Shown here: positions 1 to 7,167 of the stretch, one piece after another
How the letters are laid out: each line of letters opens with the position of its first letter
Position numbering within the stretch: the stretch's first letter is position 1
DNA from: Bacillota bacterium
GTDB lineage: Bacteria; Bacillota_A; Clostridia; DSM-8532
Length of the DNA: 7,531 nucleotides
Assembly: GCA_023424865.1 (NCBI GenBank)
Contig: JAFADM010000251.1
Coordinates: forward strand, 1-7,531
Direction: 5' to 3'
Notes under the pieces: model-generated
What the model was told of the DNA's origin: nothing
Database searches by the model: none
What the model saw: only the letters and a program-made list of their open reading frames with translations
Translations under genes and position numbers: made by a program

Positions 1-713
1 CCATTTACAATACCCATTCCAATGCCGACCATATCGGCGGCAACAAATACCTCCAGGATCAAACCGGCTGCAGGATTTACGCGCCGGGAATTGAAGCGGA
101 TTTTACCAATCATACGCTTTTGGAGCCCTCCTTCCTGTACGGAGGCTTTCCTCCTAAGGCGCTGCGGCATAAATTCCTCATGGCTCAGGAGAGCCAGACC
201 GCTTACCTTGGGGAGGAGGACCTTCCCGAGGGCTTAACCCGAATTCCCCTGCCGGGACATTTCTTTGACATGGCCGGCTACAGAACCTCAGATGATGTGG
301 TTTATCTGGCAGACTGTCTTTCCAGCGAGGAAACCCTGAAGAAATATCAGATTGGCTTTATCTATGATGTGGCCGCCTACCTGGAAACCCTGGAGAAGGT
401 AAAGAACATGGAAGCCAGTCTGTTTATCCCAGCCCACGCAGAAGCAACGGATAATATCGCGCCTCTGGCCCAAATGAATAGCGACAAGGTTATGGAGATA
501 GGTGACAGAATTGTTGAAATATGCAAAGAACCGTTGCTGTTTGAAGCGATTCTTCAAAGGCTTTTCAACGTCTTTGGTCTTGCTATGAGCTTTGAACAGT
601 ATGTGCTTGTGGGGAGTACCGTTCGTTCCTACCTCTCCTGGCTTAAGGATTTGGACAGGCTTCAGTACCTGTTTGACAATGGCCGTATGCTCTGGCAGAG
701 GACTGGAGTCTGA
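1..713 (+). CDS. Metallo-beta-lactamase-fold hydrolase (5' end outside window)
   Basis: This is the 236-residue C-terminal part of an MBL-fold metallohydrolase, read in frame from base 3 to a TGA stop at 711-713. The fragment begins just before the first metal motif, NTHSNADHIGGN (fragment residues 3-14), so roughly 50-60 N-terminal residues are probably missing if the family's usual ~280-300 length applies. Other fold landmarks are PGH (His86), the strand-Asp motif YLADCLSSEE (Asp104) and IPAHAEA (His145). About 75 C-terminal residues after these resemble the winged-helix tail of many MBL hydrolases, ending with a tryptophan near the C-terminus. The first motif reads H-x-N-x-D-H instead of the usual H-x-H-x-D-H, so one zinc ligand is replaced by Asn. 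Such enzymes hydrolyse thioesters, lactones, phosphodiesters or other substrates; the substrate cannot be told here. The gene converges on the exporter operon and is separated from it by a stem-loop. Family assignment is firm, function open. Confidence 0.9.
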   Translation, partial: IYNTHSNADHIGGNKYLQDQTGCRIYAPGIEADFTNHTLLEPSFLYGGFPPKALRHKFLMAQESQTAYLGEEDLPEGLTRIPLPGHFFDMAGYRTSDDVVYLADCLSSEETLKKYQIGFIYDVAAYLETLEKVKNMEASLFIPAHAEATDNIAPLAQMNSDKVMEIGDRIVEICKEPLLFEAILQRLFNVFGLAMSFEQYVLVGSTVRSYLSWLKDLDRLQYLFDNGRMLWQRTGV

Positions 714-736
714 ATGTCCTGTTGCGTAAATAAAAT

Positions 737-791
737 AAGCCCGGAGGCTTCGAATGCTAAAAATTAAATAGCATTTGAGGCTTCCGGGCTT
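737..791. terminator. Bidirectional intrinsic terminator between convergent genes
   Basis: The arms 737-759 and 769-791 pair over 23 bp without a mismatch, counting three G-U wobbles, around the 9-base A/T-only loop AAAATTAAA. On the plus strand the stem ends in GGGCTTTT, which suits the hydrolase gene ending at 713. On the minus strand the stem is followed by ATTTTATTTA, which suits the exporter operon ending at 833. The position between two convergent stop codons (24 and 41 bases away) supports a shared terminator. The U-tracts are modest (four T on the plus strand, interrupted T-rich on the minus strand), so efficiency is inferred only. Confidence 0.85.
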
Positions 792-832
792 TTGCTGTTC
801 AGGTTTCTGTTTTTTCCCTTACCGATTGGGAT

Positions 833-2662
833 TCAGCCTGTTTTTCCGGCCTTCTTAAGGGAGAGCTCATAGAGCTTTGCGTAGATGCCCGGGTGAGCCA
901 TTAGCTGGGCATGAGTTCCGTATTCCATTAATTTGCCCTTATTGAGAACGAAGATACAGTCCGCATCAAGAATGGTTCCCAGGCGGTGGGCGATGACCAG
1001 GGAGGTTCTTCCGGCAGAGGCATTGGACATGGCTTTCTTAAGGGCCAGTTCCGTTTCCGTATCAATATTGGCCGTGGCCTCGTCCAAAACCAGCACCACC
1101 GGATCAAAGGCAATGGCGCGGGCAAAAGCAATAAGCTGCCGCTGTCCTGCCGAAAAGGCGCTGCCCCGTTCCGATACCACCTGCTCATACTTATCCGGAA
1201 GCTTGTCGATAAAGGTGTTGGCGCTTACAAAGGTTGCGGCTTGTACCACGGCGTCATCGGTAATAGCCTCCTCATTGAGCCGGATATTGTAGGCAATGTT
1301 ACCTGAAAAGAGGAACACATCCTGCATAACCACAGCTACCTTCCGCCGCAAATCCGACAGGCGGTAGTTTCGGATATCCACCCCATCTAAAAGGATCTGT
1401 CCTTTCTGGATATTGTAGAACCTGGCCAGAAGGGAGATGATGGTGGTTTTTCCCGAACCCGTAGCCCCCACAAAAGCAGCCGTCTGACCGGCTTTTACAT
1501 GGAAGCTGATATCCTTTAAAATCCAGTGCTCGCCGTTATAGGCGAACCAGACATTTTTAAATTCGATATCTCCGGTGGCGGTGGGAAGGGGAAGACCGTC
1601 CTCCACATCCTCCTGATCCTCATGGTTATCCATAATATCAAAAATTCTGTCCGCGGAAATAAGGGAGGACTGAACCGTGGTAAATTGCTCTGCCATACGG
1701 GAAATAGGCTGGACGAACTGCTTGATGTAATTGGTGAAGGCGTAGAGCACTCCCACGGAGAGAAGGCCAAAGAGGGCATCCTTTGCAAAAAAGGCAAAGA
1801 GTGCGGCAACGGCAATATTCCCGATGGCATTGAGAAGGGGAGCGGAAAGGCTGTTTAAAAGAATCTCCACAACACCCAGGCGGTAGTATTCTCCGCCCAT
1901 TCGGGTAAACTCCGCGTTTTTATACTTTTCACGGCCGAACATCTGGACAATGCGCATGCCTATAATGTTCTCCGCCAAAAAACTGTTAATGCGGGAAAGC
2001 ATGGTTTTTAAGCGGATGTAATTGCGGCGTGCATAGTGCCGATAGAGAATGCTCACCAGTGCCACAAGGGGAATAACGGTGAGAGAAAAAGCAGCGAGCT
2101 TTACATTTAGTGCGAACATAGTGTAAACAACAGTAATGATAAGAAGGATATCCTTAACAAAGGAAACCAGCACATTGGAGTACAAATCCGACAGGGACTC
2201 CACATCGTTGGATATTCGCGTTAGAATACTGCCCGAGGAGTTTTTGTCGAAAAAGCCCATGGAAAAGTGCTGGACATGGGTAAAAAGGCCGGTGCGAAGC
2301 CGGTGCATAATACGCTGTCCAAGAGAGGCCAAAAGGAGGGACTGGGCATAATCGGCTCCCACGCCCACTAAAGTGGCAGCCAGGAAAAAGCCTGCGAAAA
2401 GGGCGATATTGCCTAAATTGGCGGAACCCTCACGCAAATTATTATCAATAACCTGAGCCAGTATCCAGGGCTTTACCACCACTGCCAGATTGCTGACGAT
2501 GGCAATGAGGACGGTAGCGACGGTGAGACCGGGATAAAACCTGAAATAGCTTATGAGGCGTCTAAAGGTGTGCCGTTTCTTTTTCTGGACATACTCGGCC
2601 ATACGGCCCGGGGTTTCATTTTTTACCATCGGGGATGGGGATGGGTTGGAAGACCTATTCAT
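833..2662 (-). CDS. ABC exporter half-transporter, subunit with catalytic Glu and altered signature motif
   Basis: A 609-residue fused permease-ATPase of the type IV (ABCB-like) exporter fold. About six membrane helices lie at roughly 44-70, 83-106, 160-183, 186-207, 265-290 and 296-315. The ATPase domain (from ~365) shows A-loop Tyr375, Walker A GATGSGKTT (399-407), Q-loop Gln447, signature FSAGQ (503-507), Walker B VVLVLDE with catalytic Glu528, and H-loop His559. The signature departs from LSGGQ, while the Walker B Glu is intact. This is the pattern of the consensus-site partner in heterodimers such as TM287/288, LmrCD and BmrCD. Its start overlaps the upstream subunit's stop by 4 bp (ATGA). 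The chosen ATG is preceded by AGGTGATC 7 bases away; in-frame Met12 and Met21 lack such a site. The N-terminus is low-complexity (Ser/Pro) and probably cytoplasmic. The substrate (drug, lipid or peptide) cannot be determined. Confidence 0.95.
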   Translation of the reverse strand: MNRSSNPSPSPMVKNETPGRMAEYVQKKKRHTFRRLISYFRFYPGLTVATVLIAIVSNLAVVVKPWILAQVIDNNLREGSANLGNIALFAGFFLAATLVGVGADYAQSLLLASLGQRIMHRLRTGLFTHVQHFSMGFFDKNSSGSILTRISNDVESLSDLYSNVLVSFVKDILLIITVVYTMFALNVKLAAFSLTVIPLVALVSILYRHYARRNYIRLKTMLSRINSFLAENIIGMRIVQMFGREKYKNAEFTRMGGEYYRLGVVEILLNSLSAPLLNAIGNIAVAALFAFFAKDALFGLLSVGVLYAFTNYIKQFVQPISRMAEQFTTVQSSLISADRIFDIMDNHEDQEDVEDGLPLPTATGDIEFKNVWFAYNGEHWILKDISFHVKAGQTAAFVGATGSGKTTIISLLARFYNIQKGQILLDGVDIRNYRLSDLRRKVAVVMQDVFLFSGNIAYNIRLNEEAITDDAVVQAATFVSANTFIDKLPDKYEQVVSERGSAFSAGQRQLIAFARAIAFDPVVLVLDEATANIDTETELALKKAMSNASAGRTSLVIAHRLGTILDADCIFVLNKGKLMEYGTHAQLMAHPGIYAKLYELSLKKAGKTG

Positions 2663-4551
2663 AAGACAAGATCACCTGAACTTTCCGATTGATCGTACGT
2701 GAGCGTATCTTCATGGCTGTTCTCGGCATCCATGGCTCTTAAAAGACGGATGAACGCACCGTTGGAGCGTTTTAGCTCGTCAGGGCTTCCATAGGCCGCA
2801 ACGCTGCCGTCCTCATCCAAAAGCAGGATTTTATCCGCCAGTGATGCGGCAGCGATTCGGTGGGTGATAAGAAGGGTGGTACATCCCTTGATGGCGACTT
2901 TTAAATTGCTTAAGATGCGCTGCTCGGTAGCCGCATCCACAGCGGAGAGGCAGTCGTCCAAAACCAGCAGGCCGGGCTTTTTAATAAGGGCCCTGGCAAT
3001 GCAAATCCGCTGTTTCTGGCCACCTGAAAGGGTGACGCCTCTTTCGCCCACCATGGTTTTATAGCCTTCGGGCATGCCTTCAATATTATCGTCCACTGCG
3101 GCGGCTGCGGCAGCCGTTTGTACGTCTTCAAAGGGAAGGGAGCTGTCGGTGAAGCGGATATTGTTTTCAATGGTATCCGAGAAAAGGAAGGTGTCCTGGG
3201 GTACATAAGCCGAATTTTTACGCAGCACCTCAAGGGGAATGTTACTGATGTCATGGCCTCCCAAATAAATCTTACCTTCCTCCAGCGGCCACATGCGAAG
3301 CACCAGGTTAGCCAGGGTGGATTTGCCGCTTCCGGTAGGGCCCATAACAGCAAGCACGCCCCCTGCCGGAATAGTAAAATGAATATCCTTCAGGGAGGGA
3401 CATCTGCATCCCGGATAAGTAAAGGTGAGGTGATTCACTTTCAAATGGCATGGGTTGAGCTCCTGTATGCTCTCATCGGCAGTGGAATTGTCCACCGAGG
3501 GCTTTGCATGAAAAATTTCATCCAGGCGCCGCATGGACACCATACCCTTTTGCCACACCTGAACCAGACGGCTGATGGTGTTTACCGGTTCAATGATGAG
3601 AAGCAAATAGCTGTTGAAGGCCACATACTGGCCCACGGTAAGCCGGCTGTCCATGACCATGCTTCCGCCCCAGACAAGAAAGACGGAAAACACCACTCCG
3701 AAAGCCATCTGAACAATAGGGGACAGGGTGGCGGACAGGCGGACCATGCCCATTTCAGCCTCCCATTTTTTCTTGCTGAGATCCGAAAAAATGGAGCTTT
3801 CCACGTTTTCCTGGGCGAAGGCCTTTATAACGCGAATACCCGTTATATTTTCCTGCACCTTGGAGGAAATGGACGAAACAGCCTCCTGTACCTTCAAAAA
3901 GCGGCTGCGCACCCCGCGTCGCAGCTTAATGAGGAGAAAAACAAGAAGGGGAATGGGAATAAAGGCGACTAAAGTAAGCTGCCAGCTTGTGGTTTGAACC
4001 ATGTAGCTCAAAGACACAACGGTAACGGCCAGGGCGTCCACCATGCCTACCAATCCGTTCCCGAACATCATGCGTACCGCCTGAATATCAGAAATTGCCC
4101 GGGTAATAATATCACCCGTATTGTTCTTGATATAAAAGTCGGCGGAAAGGCCCTGAAGGTGGGTAAACAGTGCTTCGCGGAGATCGCGCTCCAGCCTGCG
4201 GGTAAAGCTCATTATAAAGTAGCGCCATACAAATCGGAATACAAAGGTCAGAAATGCGGCTACTGCCATAATGATTACCAGCTTGTAGATACCCGGTAAA
4301 GCTTCCTGAAGCCTTGCCTCTGCTTCGGGGGTTACCACGGATCCAGGCAGAACGGCGTTTTGTTCCACTTTATCAACGAGCTGGCCTAAGAGATTGGGAA
4401 TTTGAGTGTTAAGAATGGTTGTGCATAATACAAAAAAGACACCTGCTGCATAACGAAGAGCGTTTTTCCTGAAGAGACCGACAATCAACCTTTTGCTGGT
4501 AAGCTTTGGAGCGGAACCGGAGGATTGTCGGCTGTCGGTACTGTCCTGCAA
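2659..4551 (-). CDS. ABC exporter half-transporter, subunit with degenerate Walker B (Asp for Glu)
   Basis: A 630-residue fused permease-ATPase, first gene of the exporter operon and partner of the overlapping downstream gene. Predicted membrane helices lie near 33-56, 88-112, 165-186, 190-208, 273-296 and 306-325, with a longer external loop after the first helix (~62-86). The ATPase domain carries A-loop Tyr379, Walker A GPTGSGKST (404-412), Q-loop Gln452, canonical signature LSGGQ (508-512), Walker B LLVLDD with Asp533 where the catalytic Glu normally sits, and H-loop His564. Canonical signature plus Asp Walker B is the mirror image of its partner, so the pair should form one hydrolytic and one degenerate ATP site. 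The start is TTG at 4551: an in-frame TGA lies three codons upstream, and GGAAGTGAT (8 of 9 matches to the anti-SD complement) sits 5 bases before it. A later TTG at codon 22 is a weaker alternative. The transported substrate is unknown. Confidence 0.94.
   Translation of the reverse strand: MQDSTDSRQSSGSAPKLTSKRLIVGLFRKNALRYAAGVFFVLCTTILNTQIPNLLGQLVDKVEQNAVLPGSVVTPEAEARLQEALPGIYKLVIIMAVAAFLTFVFRFVWRYFIMSFTRRLERDLREALFTHLQGLSADFYIKNNTGDIITRAISDIQAVRMMFGNGLVGMVDALAVTVVSLSYMVQTTSWQLTLVAFIPIPLLVFLLIKLRRGVRSRFLKVQEAVSSISSKVQENITGIRVIKAFAQENVESSIFSDLSKKKWEAEMGMVRLSATLSPIVQMAFGVVFSVFLVWGGSMVMDSRLTVGQYVAFNSYLLLIIEPVNTISRLVQVWQKGMVSMRRLDEIFHAKPSVDNSTADESIQELNPCHLKVNHLTFTYPGCRCPSLKDIHFTIPAGGVLAVMGPTGSGKSTLANLVLRMWPLEEGKIYLGGHDISNIPLEVLRKNSAYVPQDTFLFSDTIENNIRFTDSSLPFEDVQTAAAAAAVDDNIEGMPEGYKTMVGERGVTLSGGQKQRICIARALIKKPGLLVLDDCLSAVDAATEQRILSNLKVAIKGCTTLLITHRIAAASLADKILLLDEDGSVAAYGSPDELKRSNGAFIRLLRAMDAENSHEDTLTYDQSESSGDLVL
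2670..2677 (-). promoter_or_regulatory. Ribosome binding site of the downstream exporter subunit
   Basis: On the minus strand AGGTGATC matches the complement of the 16S rRNA 3' end over all eight bases and ends 7 bases before the ATG at 2662. It lies inside the coding sequence of the upstream subunit and decides the start in favour of this ATG over Met12 and Met21. With the ATGA overlap it suggests coupled, near-equal synthesis of the two subunits. Confidence 0.75.
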
Positions 4552-4556
4552 ATCAA

Positions 4557-4565
4557 ATCACTTCC
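4557..4565 (-). promoter_or_regulatory. Ribosome binding site supporting a TTG start
   Basis: On the minus strand GGAAGTGAT differs at one base from GGAGGTGAT and ends 5 bases before the TTG at 4551. The in-frame TGA at 4559-4557 falls within this site, so no earlier in-frame start using it exists. This makes TTG the best start for the first exporter subunit. Confidence 0.7.
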
Positions 4566-4568
4566 ATT

Positions 4569-4597
4569 ATTATGTAAGTTTATTCGCTGGCTTACAA
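4569..4597 (-). promoter_or_regulatory. Possible exporter promoter containing an inverted repeat
   Basis: Minus-strand TTGTAA (4597-4592) and CATAAT (4574-4569) are separated by 17 bases, resembling -35 and -10 boxes. The perfect 6-bp inverted repeat TGTAAG-N12-CTTACA (4573-4596) covers the spacer and touches both boxes, as a repressor operator would. Against this promoter, its start site would fall about 11 bases before the TTG, leaving the ribosome binding site at the very 5' end of the mRNA. A promoter further upstream (towards 4637) is possible but matches consensus poorly. The terminator on its right implies that some promoter must lie in this gap. Confidence 0.35.
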
Positions 4598-4629
4598 GGA
4601 ATTTACTCACATTTAACCAGCTTTTAAAG

Positions 4630-4684
4630 TATATCAAAAAGAATGATCGAATAATAGAGCATAAATTGCTTATTGTTCGATCAT
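4630..4684 (-). terminator. Intrinsic terminator of the AraC-type regulator gene
   Basis: Arms 4643-4656 and 4671-4684 pair over 14 bp with one G-U wobble. The stem continues past a bulged G with four more pairs (AGCA/TGCT) to a 5-base loop. Read on the minus strand it begins 14 bases after the regulator's stop codon and is followed by TCTTTTTGATATA. The stem is AT-rich, which lowers stability, but its length and the T-run make it a good terminator. It separates the regulator from the exporter operon downstream. Confidence 0.75.
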
Positions 4685-4698
4685 GAAATCCGGAGAGC

Positions 4699-6969
4699 TT
4701 ATTCCTGCAGCATGTTTTTTCTGAAATCCGCAGGCGTTACTCCGTTAAGCTTTTTAAAGGATTTGTAAAAATAGGAGCTGTTGGTGATACCGATCTTCTC
4801 GGATATTTTTGCAATTGGATATTGTGTTTTTTGCAGAAATTCCTTTGCCTTATTCATTCGCACCTCGGCTAAATAATCCGGTATGGTTTTAAGCGTACGC
4901 TGCTTGTAGAGCCTTCCTATATAGGATGGATTCATATCAAGCTTTTCCGCAATGCTGTTAAGGCATAAATCCGGGTTGGCGTATTCGGAAGCAATAATAG
5001 CATTAATATTTTGTATAAGGTTCGCATGCTTCATACTGCGCTTTTCATCAAGGGCCAGCTTCATTTCATCAAAAAGCTTAAAAAACCGGCTGTTGATTTC
5101 ATCCAGTGTATCCACATTGTTGGGGTTCAGCATGGCCGTATTGATACCGGGCTGAAAGGCCAGCTGATTGTTTTTGTAAACAATATTGAAGGTGTTTGTA
5201 ACAGTTAGGGCCAGGTGGGAAAGCACAAAATTAATAACGGTAAAGGGGTGATGAATCGTCTCATTTACTATTTCACAGTAGATGCTTTTGGCAGCGCAGG
5301 TATTATAGGCCATAATGGCTTCTGTCAGCTGTTTCTCCTTATGTGCGGGGTAGGCGTATTCCTTTTCCTTGAATGCCATGACAGCCTGTGAATGCAATAT
5401 GCAGCCCCAGCCGTAGAAAAACCTGTGATAGGATGCCTCAAGCATCTGATTGTAGAGGATGCCGGCATTTTCTATCCTGACGCCGGAAGGGCTTACCGTA
5501 ATGGAAACAGACGTTTTCAGAAATTTCTGAATGGAATGGTTAAACGAATGAACCAGCTCCTCTAATTGGGATTCAAGCTCCGGTTCACTTAAGTCCCCGT
5601 TTTTAGGGTTAAGCAGCATAACCATTCTGTCCTCGCCCATATCAACAGCTTCCGCGGAAAAAAGGCCTGAGCACAGCTCGGAAGCAATATTTCCTATACC
5701 GAACTTATATAAGCTGATGTCGTCTATCGTGTATTTCTGTAAAAATTCCTTATAATTATCAATTCTGAGAAGAAGCATAAAAATACCTGCCTCCGGATTG
5801 AGCTGAACGTCATGCTCCTTGAAAATTTTCTCAATAATTTGAAAATTAGGTGACTTCCTGCATAAAAGCAGATTGCTTAAAAACTCCTGCTTGAGGATTT
5901 TGTTTCGGGTATGCTGCTCCGATTCAAGCTTTTTTAGATTCATAAGCTTTGTGTCAATAGGATTTGACAACAGCCTTGAAACCACGAAAGCAAGCAGGAA
6001 GCTGAAAATGAGAATAATGGCGCAGGTGGTTACCAGATTGGCCTTCATTTTTTCAATGGAGCTAAAAATAATAGTGTAAGGGGTAATCCGAATGTACCGC
6101 CAGTTCAGGGAATCCGGCTCCGTATAGGTAATGAAGAACTTTTCTCCGTCGATTTCCTCAACAAGATAGCCCGAGGACTTAGGGCTTGCTTGAAGCAGGG
6201 TGATGTATTTCCTCTGGCTGATATCCGTCAGCATCTTCTCATTGTTGCTGTTTGAAGCCAGTTTTCCGCTGCCGTCGATTATAAAGGTGTCGCTGGAAGG
6301 GCTGTCAATTTCCGAGGTCATAATATCCCTGATCCAATTTTCCCTTATATTAATGACCACCACACCCCCGGTTGCTTTTTCAAAAGGCTCGTAGCACAGG
6401 ATGGTGAAACAGCTGTACTTGTCCGTGTTGGGAATGTCATAGGCAAAATGTCTGGGAACGGGGTAAAAGGGCTTATATTCTTTTAAGTTGTCAATGATCT
6501 CCACAATATTGCTGTCTGCAAACTCCGTTTTTTTATGGGAGCCGATAAGCTTGCTGCCGATGGTGGTGTTCTGATTGTTTGTGCTTACAAAGAAGGTTTC
6601 GGTTGAAGGATTATAGACATATACCGAATCGATGAAGGGCATGGAAATCCTGTAGGTGCTGAGTTGGTTCATTGCAGGAACCATGTCGTAGACATCGGGC
6701 AGGGGGTAGTAGAGAAGCTTGGCGATATTTAAGTCTGCAAAGATTTGAAAGGAAAGGGTTTTTGTCATTTCAACCATCATGGATACCTGTTTCCTTGTTT
6801 GGGCCAGGTTATTGAGGTTGTAATTGTAAACCTGGTTGACGGCCAGATCGAAAAATTTTATGTAAAATAAGGAGGACAGGAGCATGACAATAAGGACGAT
6901 ACACGTCATTAGCGACATGAATAGCCTCAAATAGATCCTGCTGTTTTTCAGAGCAAGCTTCTTTAACAT
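4699..6969 (-). CDS. Membrane-anchored AraC-family transcriptional regulator
   Basis: A 756-residue one-component regulator of the large two-TM AraC type common in Bacillota beside sugar ABC importers. Domains in order: a short basic N-terminus, TM1 (~13-37), an external sensor region (~40-305, Cache-like by layout, not proven), TM2 (~311-332) followed by SRLLSNPID resembling the start of a HAMP segment, a coiled linker, a degenerate GGDEF-like region (~385-525, with SITVSPSGVRIE and no GGDEF motif), and a C-terminal AraC domain (~655-753). The latter has two helix-turn-helix units, around LNSIAEKLDMNPSYIGRLYK (671-690) and IAKISEKIGITNSSYFYKSF (719-738). No kinase or receiver domain is present, so signalling is probably direct across the membrane. 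The ATG at 6969 has AAGGAGG 6 bases upstream and a good promoter further up. It is divergent from the sugar permease at 7215, its probable target. The ligand is unknown. Confidence 0.93.
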   Translation of the reverse strand: MLKKLALKNSRIYLRLFMSLMTCIVLIVMLLSSLFYIKFFDLAVNQVYNYNLNNLAQTRKQVSMMVEMTKTLSFQIFADLNIAKLLYYPLPDVYDMVPAMNQLSTYRISMPFIDSVYVYNPSTETFFVSTNNQNTTIGSKLIGSHKKTEFADSNIVEIIDNLKEYKPFYPVPRHFAYDIPNTDKYSCFTILCYEPFEKATGGVVVINIRENWIRDIMTSEIDSPSSDTFIIDGSGKLASNSNNEKMLTDISQRKYITLLQASPKSSGYLVEEIDGEKFFITYTEPDSLNWRYIRITPYTIIFSSIEKMKANLVTTCAIILIFSFLLAFVVSRLLSNPIDTKLMNLKKLESEQHTRNKILKQEFLSNLLLCRKSPNFQIIEKIFKEHDVQLNPEAGIFMLLLRIDNYKEFLQKYTIDDISLYKFGIGNIASELCSGLFSAEAVDMGEDRMVMLLNPKNGDLSEPELESQLEELVHSFNHSIQKFLKTSVSITVSPSGVRIENAGILYNQMLEASYHRFFYGWGCILHSQAVMAFKEKEYAYPAHKEKQLTEAIMAYNTCAAKSIYCEIVNETIHHPFTVINFVLSHLALTVTNTFNIVYKNNQLAFQPGINTAMLNPNNVDTLDEINSRFFKLFDEMKLALDEKRSMKHANLIQNINAIIASEYANPDLCLNSIAEKLDMNPSYIGRLYKQRTLKTIPDYLAEVRMNKAKEFLQKTQYPIAKISEKIGITNSSYFYKSFKKLNGVTPADFRKNMLQE

Positions 6970-6993
6970 AAATTTCCTCCTTGGGATGAATTT

Positions 6994-7022
6994 ATTCTAA
7001 TCTTTTTTCTGCCTTTGTTCAA
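6994..7022 (-). promoter_or_regulatory. Sigma-A-like promoter of the AraC-type regulator
   Basis: On the minus strand TTGAAC (7022-7017) and TAGAAT (6999-6994) lie exactly 17 bases apart; they match the -35 and -10 consensus at 4 and 5 of 6 positions. Transcription would start near 6987, giving a short leader of about 18 bases that contains the AAGGAGG ribosome binding site (6982-6976). The A-rich spacer and upstream T-rich run would favour activity. Confidence 0.65.
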
Positions 7023-7090
7023 TGTAAGAAAAATGAAAAAACCAGGTTTCAAGGGCGTAATTGATGTATTTTGCACTAATGTATTCAAAT

Positions 7091-7118
7091 TGCATAAGCT
7101 CATTCTAACCATTATGCA
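7091..7118. promoter_or_regulatory. Inverted repeat, candidate operator in the divergent region
   Basis: TGCATAA (7091-7097) and TTATGCA (7112-7118) are perfect 7-bp inverted arms separated by 14 bases, a 21-bp centre-to-centre distance, or two DNA turns. That places both arms on the same face, as a dimeric regulator would need. It sits between the two divergent promoter candidates, centred about 70 bases upstream of the predicted start for the permease gene, a normal place for an activator. Binding by the adjacent AraC-type protein is inference; a long N14 loop makes a terminator role unlikely. Confidence 0.45.
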
Positions 7119-7139
7119 TACAACTCGTGAAAATGCAGT

Positions 7140-7167
7140 GTTACACCCGGGCGCCTTAAGCTAGAAT
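7140..7167 (+). promoter_or_regulatory. Possible promoter of the sugar importer operon
   Basis: TAGAAT (7162-7167) matches five of six -10 positions. The best-placed -35 is GTTACA (7140-7145), 16 bases upstream, matching only four of six. A weak -35 fits a promoter that needs an activator, as expected beside an AraC-type gene. Transcription would start near 7174 and leave a leader of about 40 bases before the ATG at 7215. Moderate confidence in the -10, low in the -35. Confidence 0.4.

Noticed and set aside
288..557. Minus-strand open frame of 89 codons inside the hydrolase gene
   Set aside because: Fully antisense to conserved MBL motifs and without a recognisable product.
933..1306. Overlapping plus-strand open frames opposite the ATPase domain of the second exporter subunit
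   Set aside because: Antisense shadows in two frames over conserved ATPase sequence; no independent coding evidence.
2633..2650. CCATCC tandem repeat in the N-terminal codons of the second exporter subunit as a phase-variation tract
   Set aside because: Only two full 6-base units are present, and changes in unit number would stay in frame.
3118..3972. Plus-strand open frame of 284 codons opposite the first exporter subunit
   Set aside because: It lies wholly antisense to a gene with all ABC motifs intact, its translation has no recognisable domain, and no ribosome binding site stands out. It is a shadow of the codon bias of the real gene.
4553..4567. Four-codon minus-strand ORF (ATG GAA GTG ATT TGA) over the exporter's ribosome binding site
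   Set aside because: It could look like a leader peptide, but it has no ribosome binding site of its own and no attenuator structure; chance is sufficient.
7130..7146. CcpA cre-like site before the permease gene
   Set aside because: The region lacks the central CG and the spacing of the cre consensus; only a GTGT-T-ACAC mini-palindrome is present.
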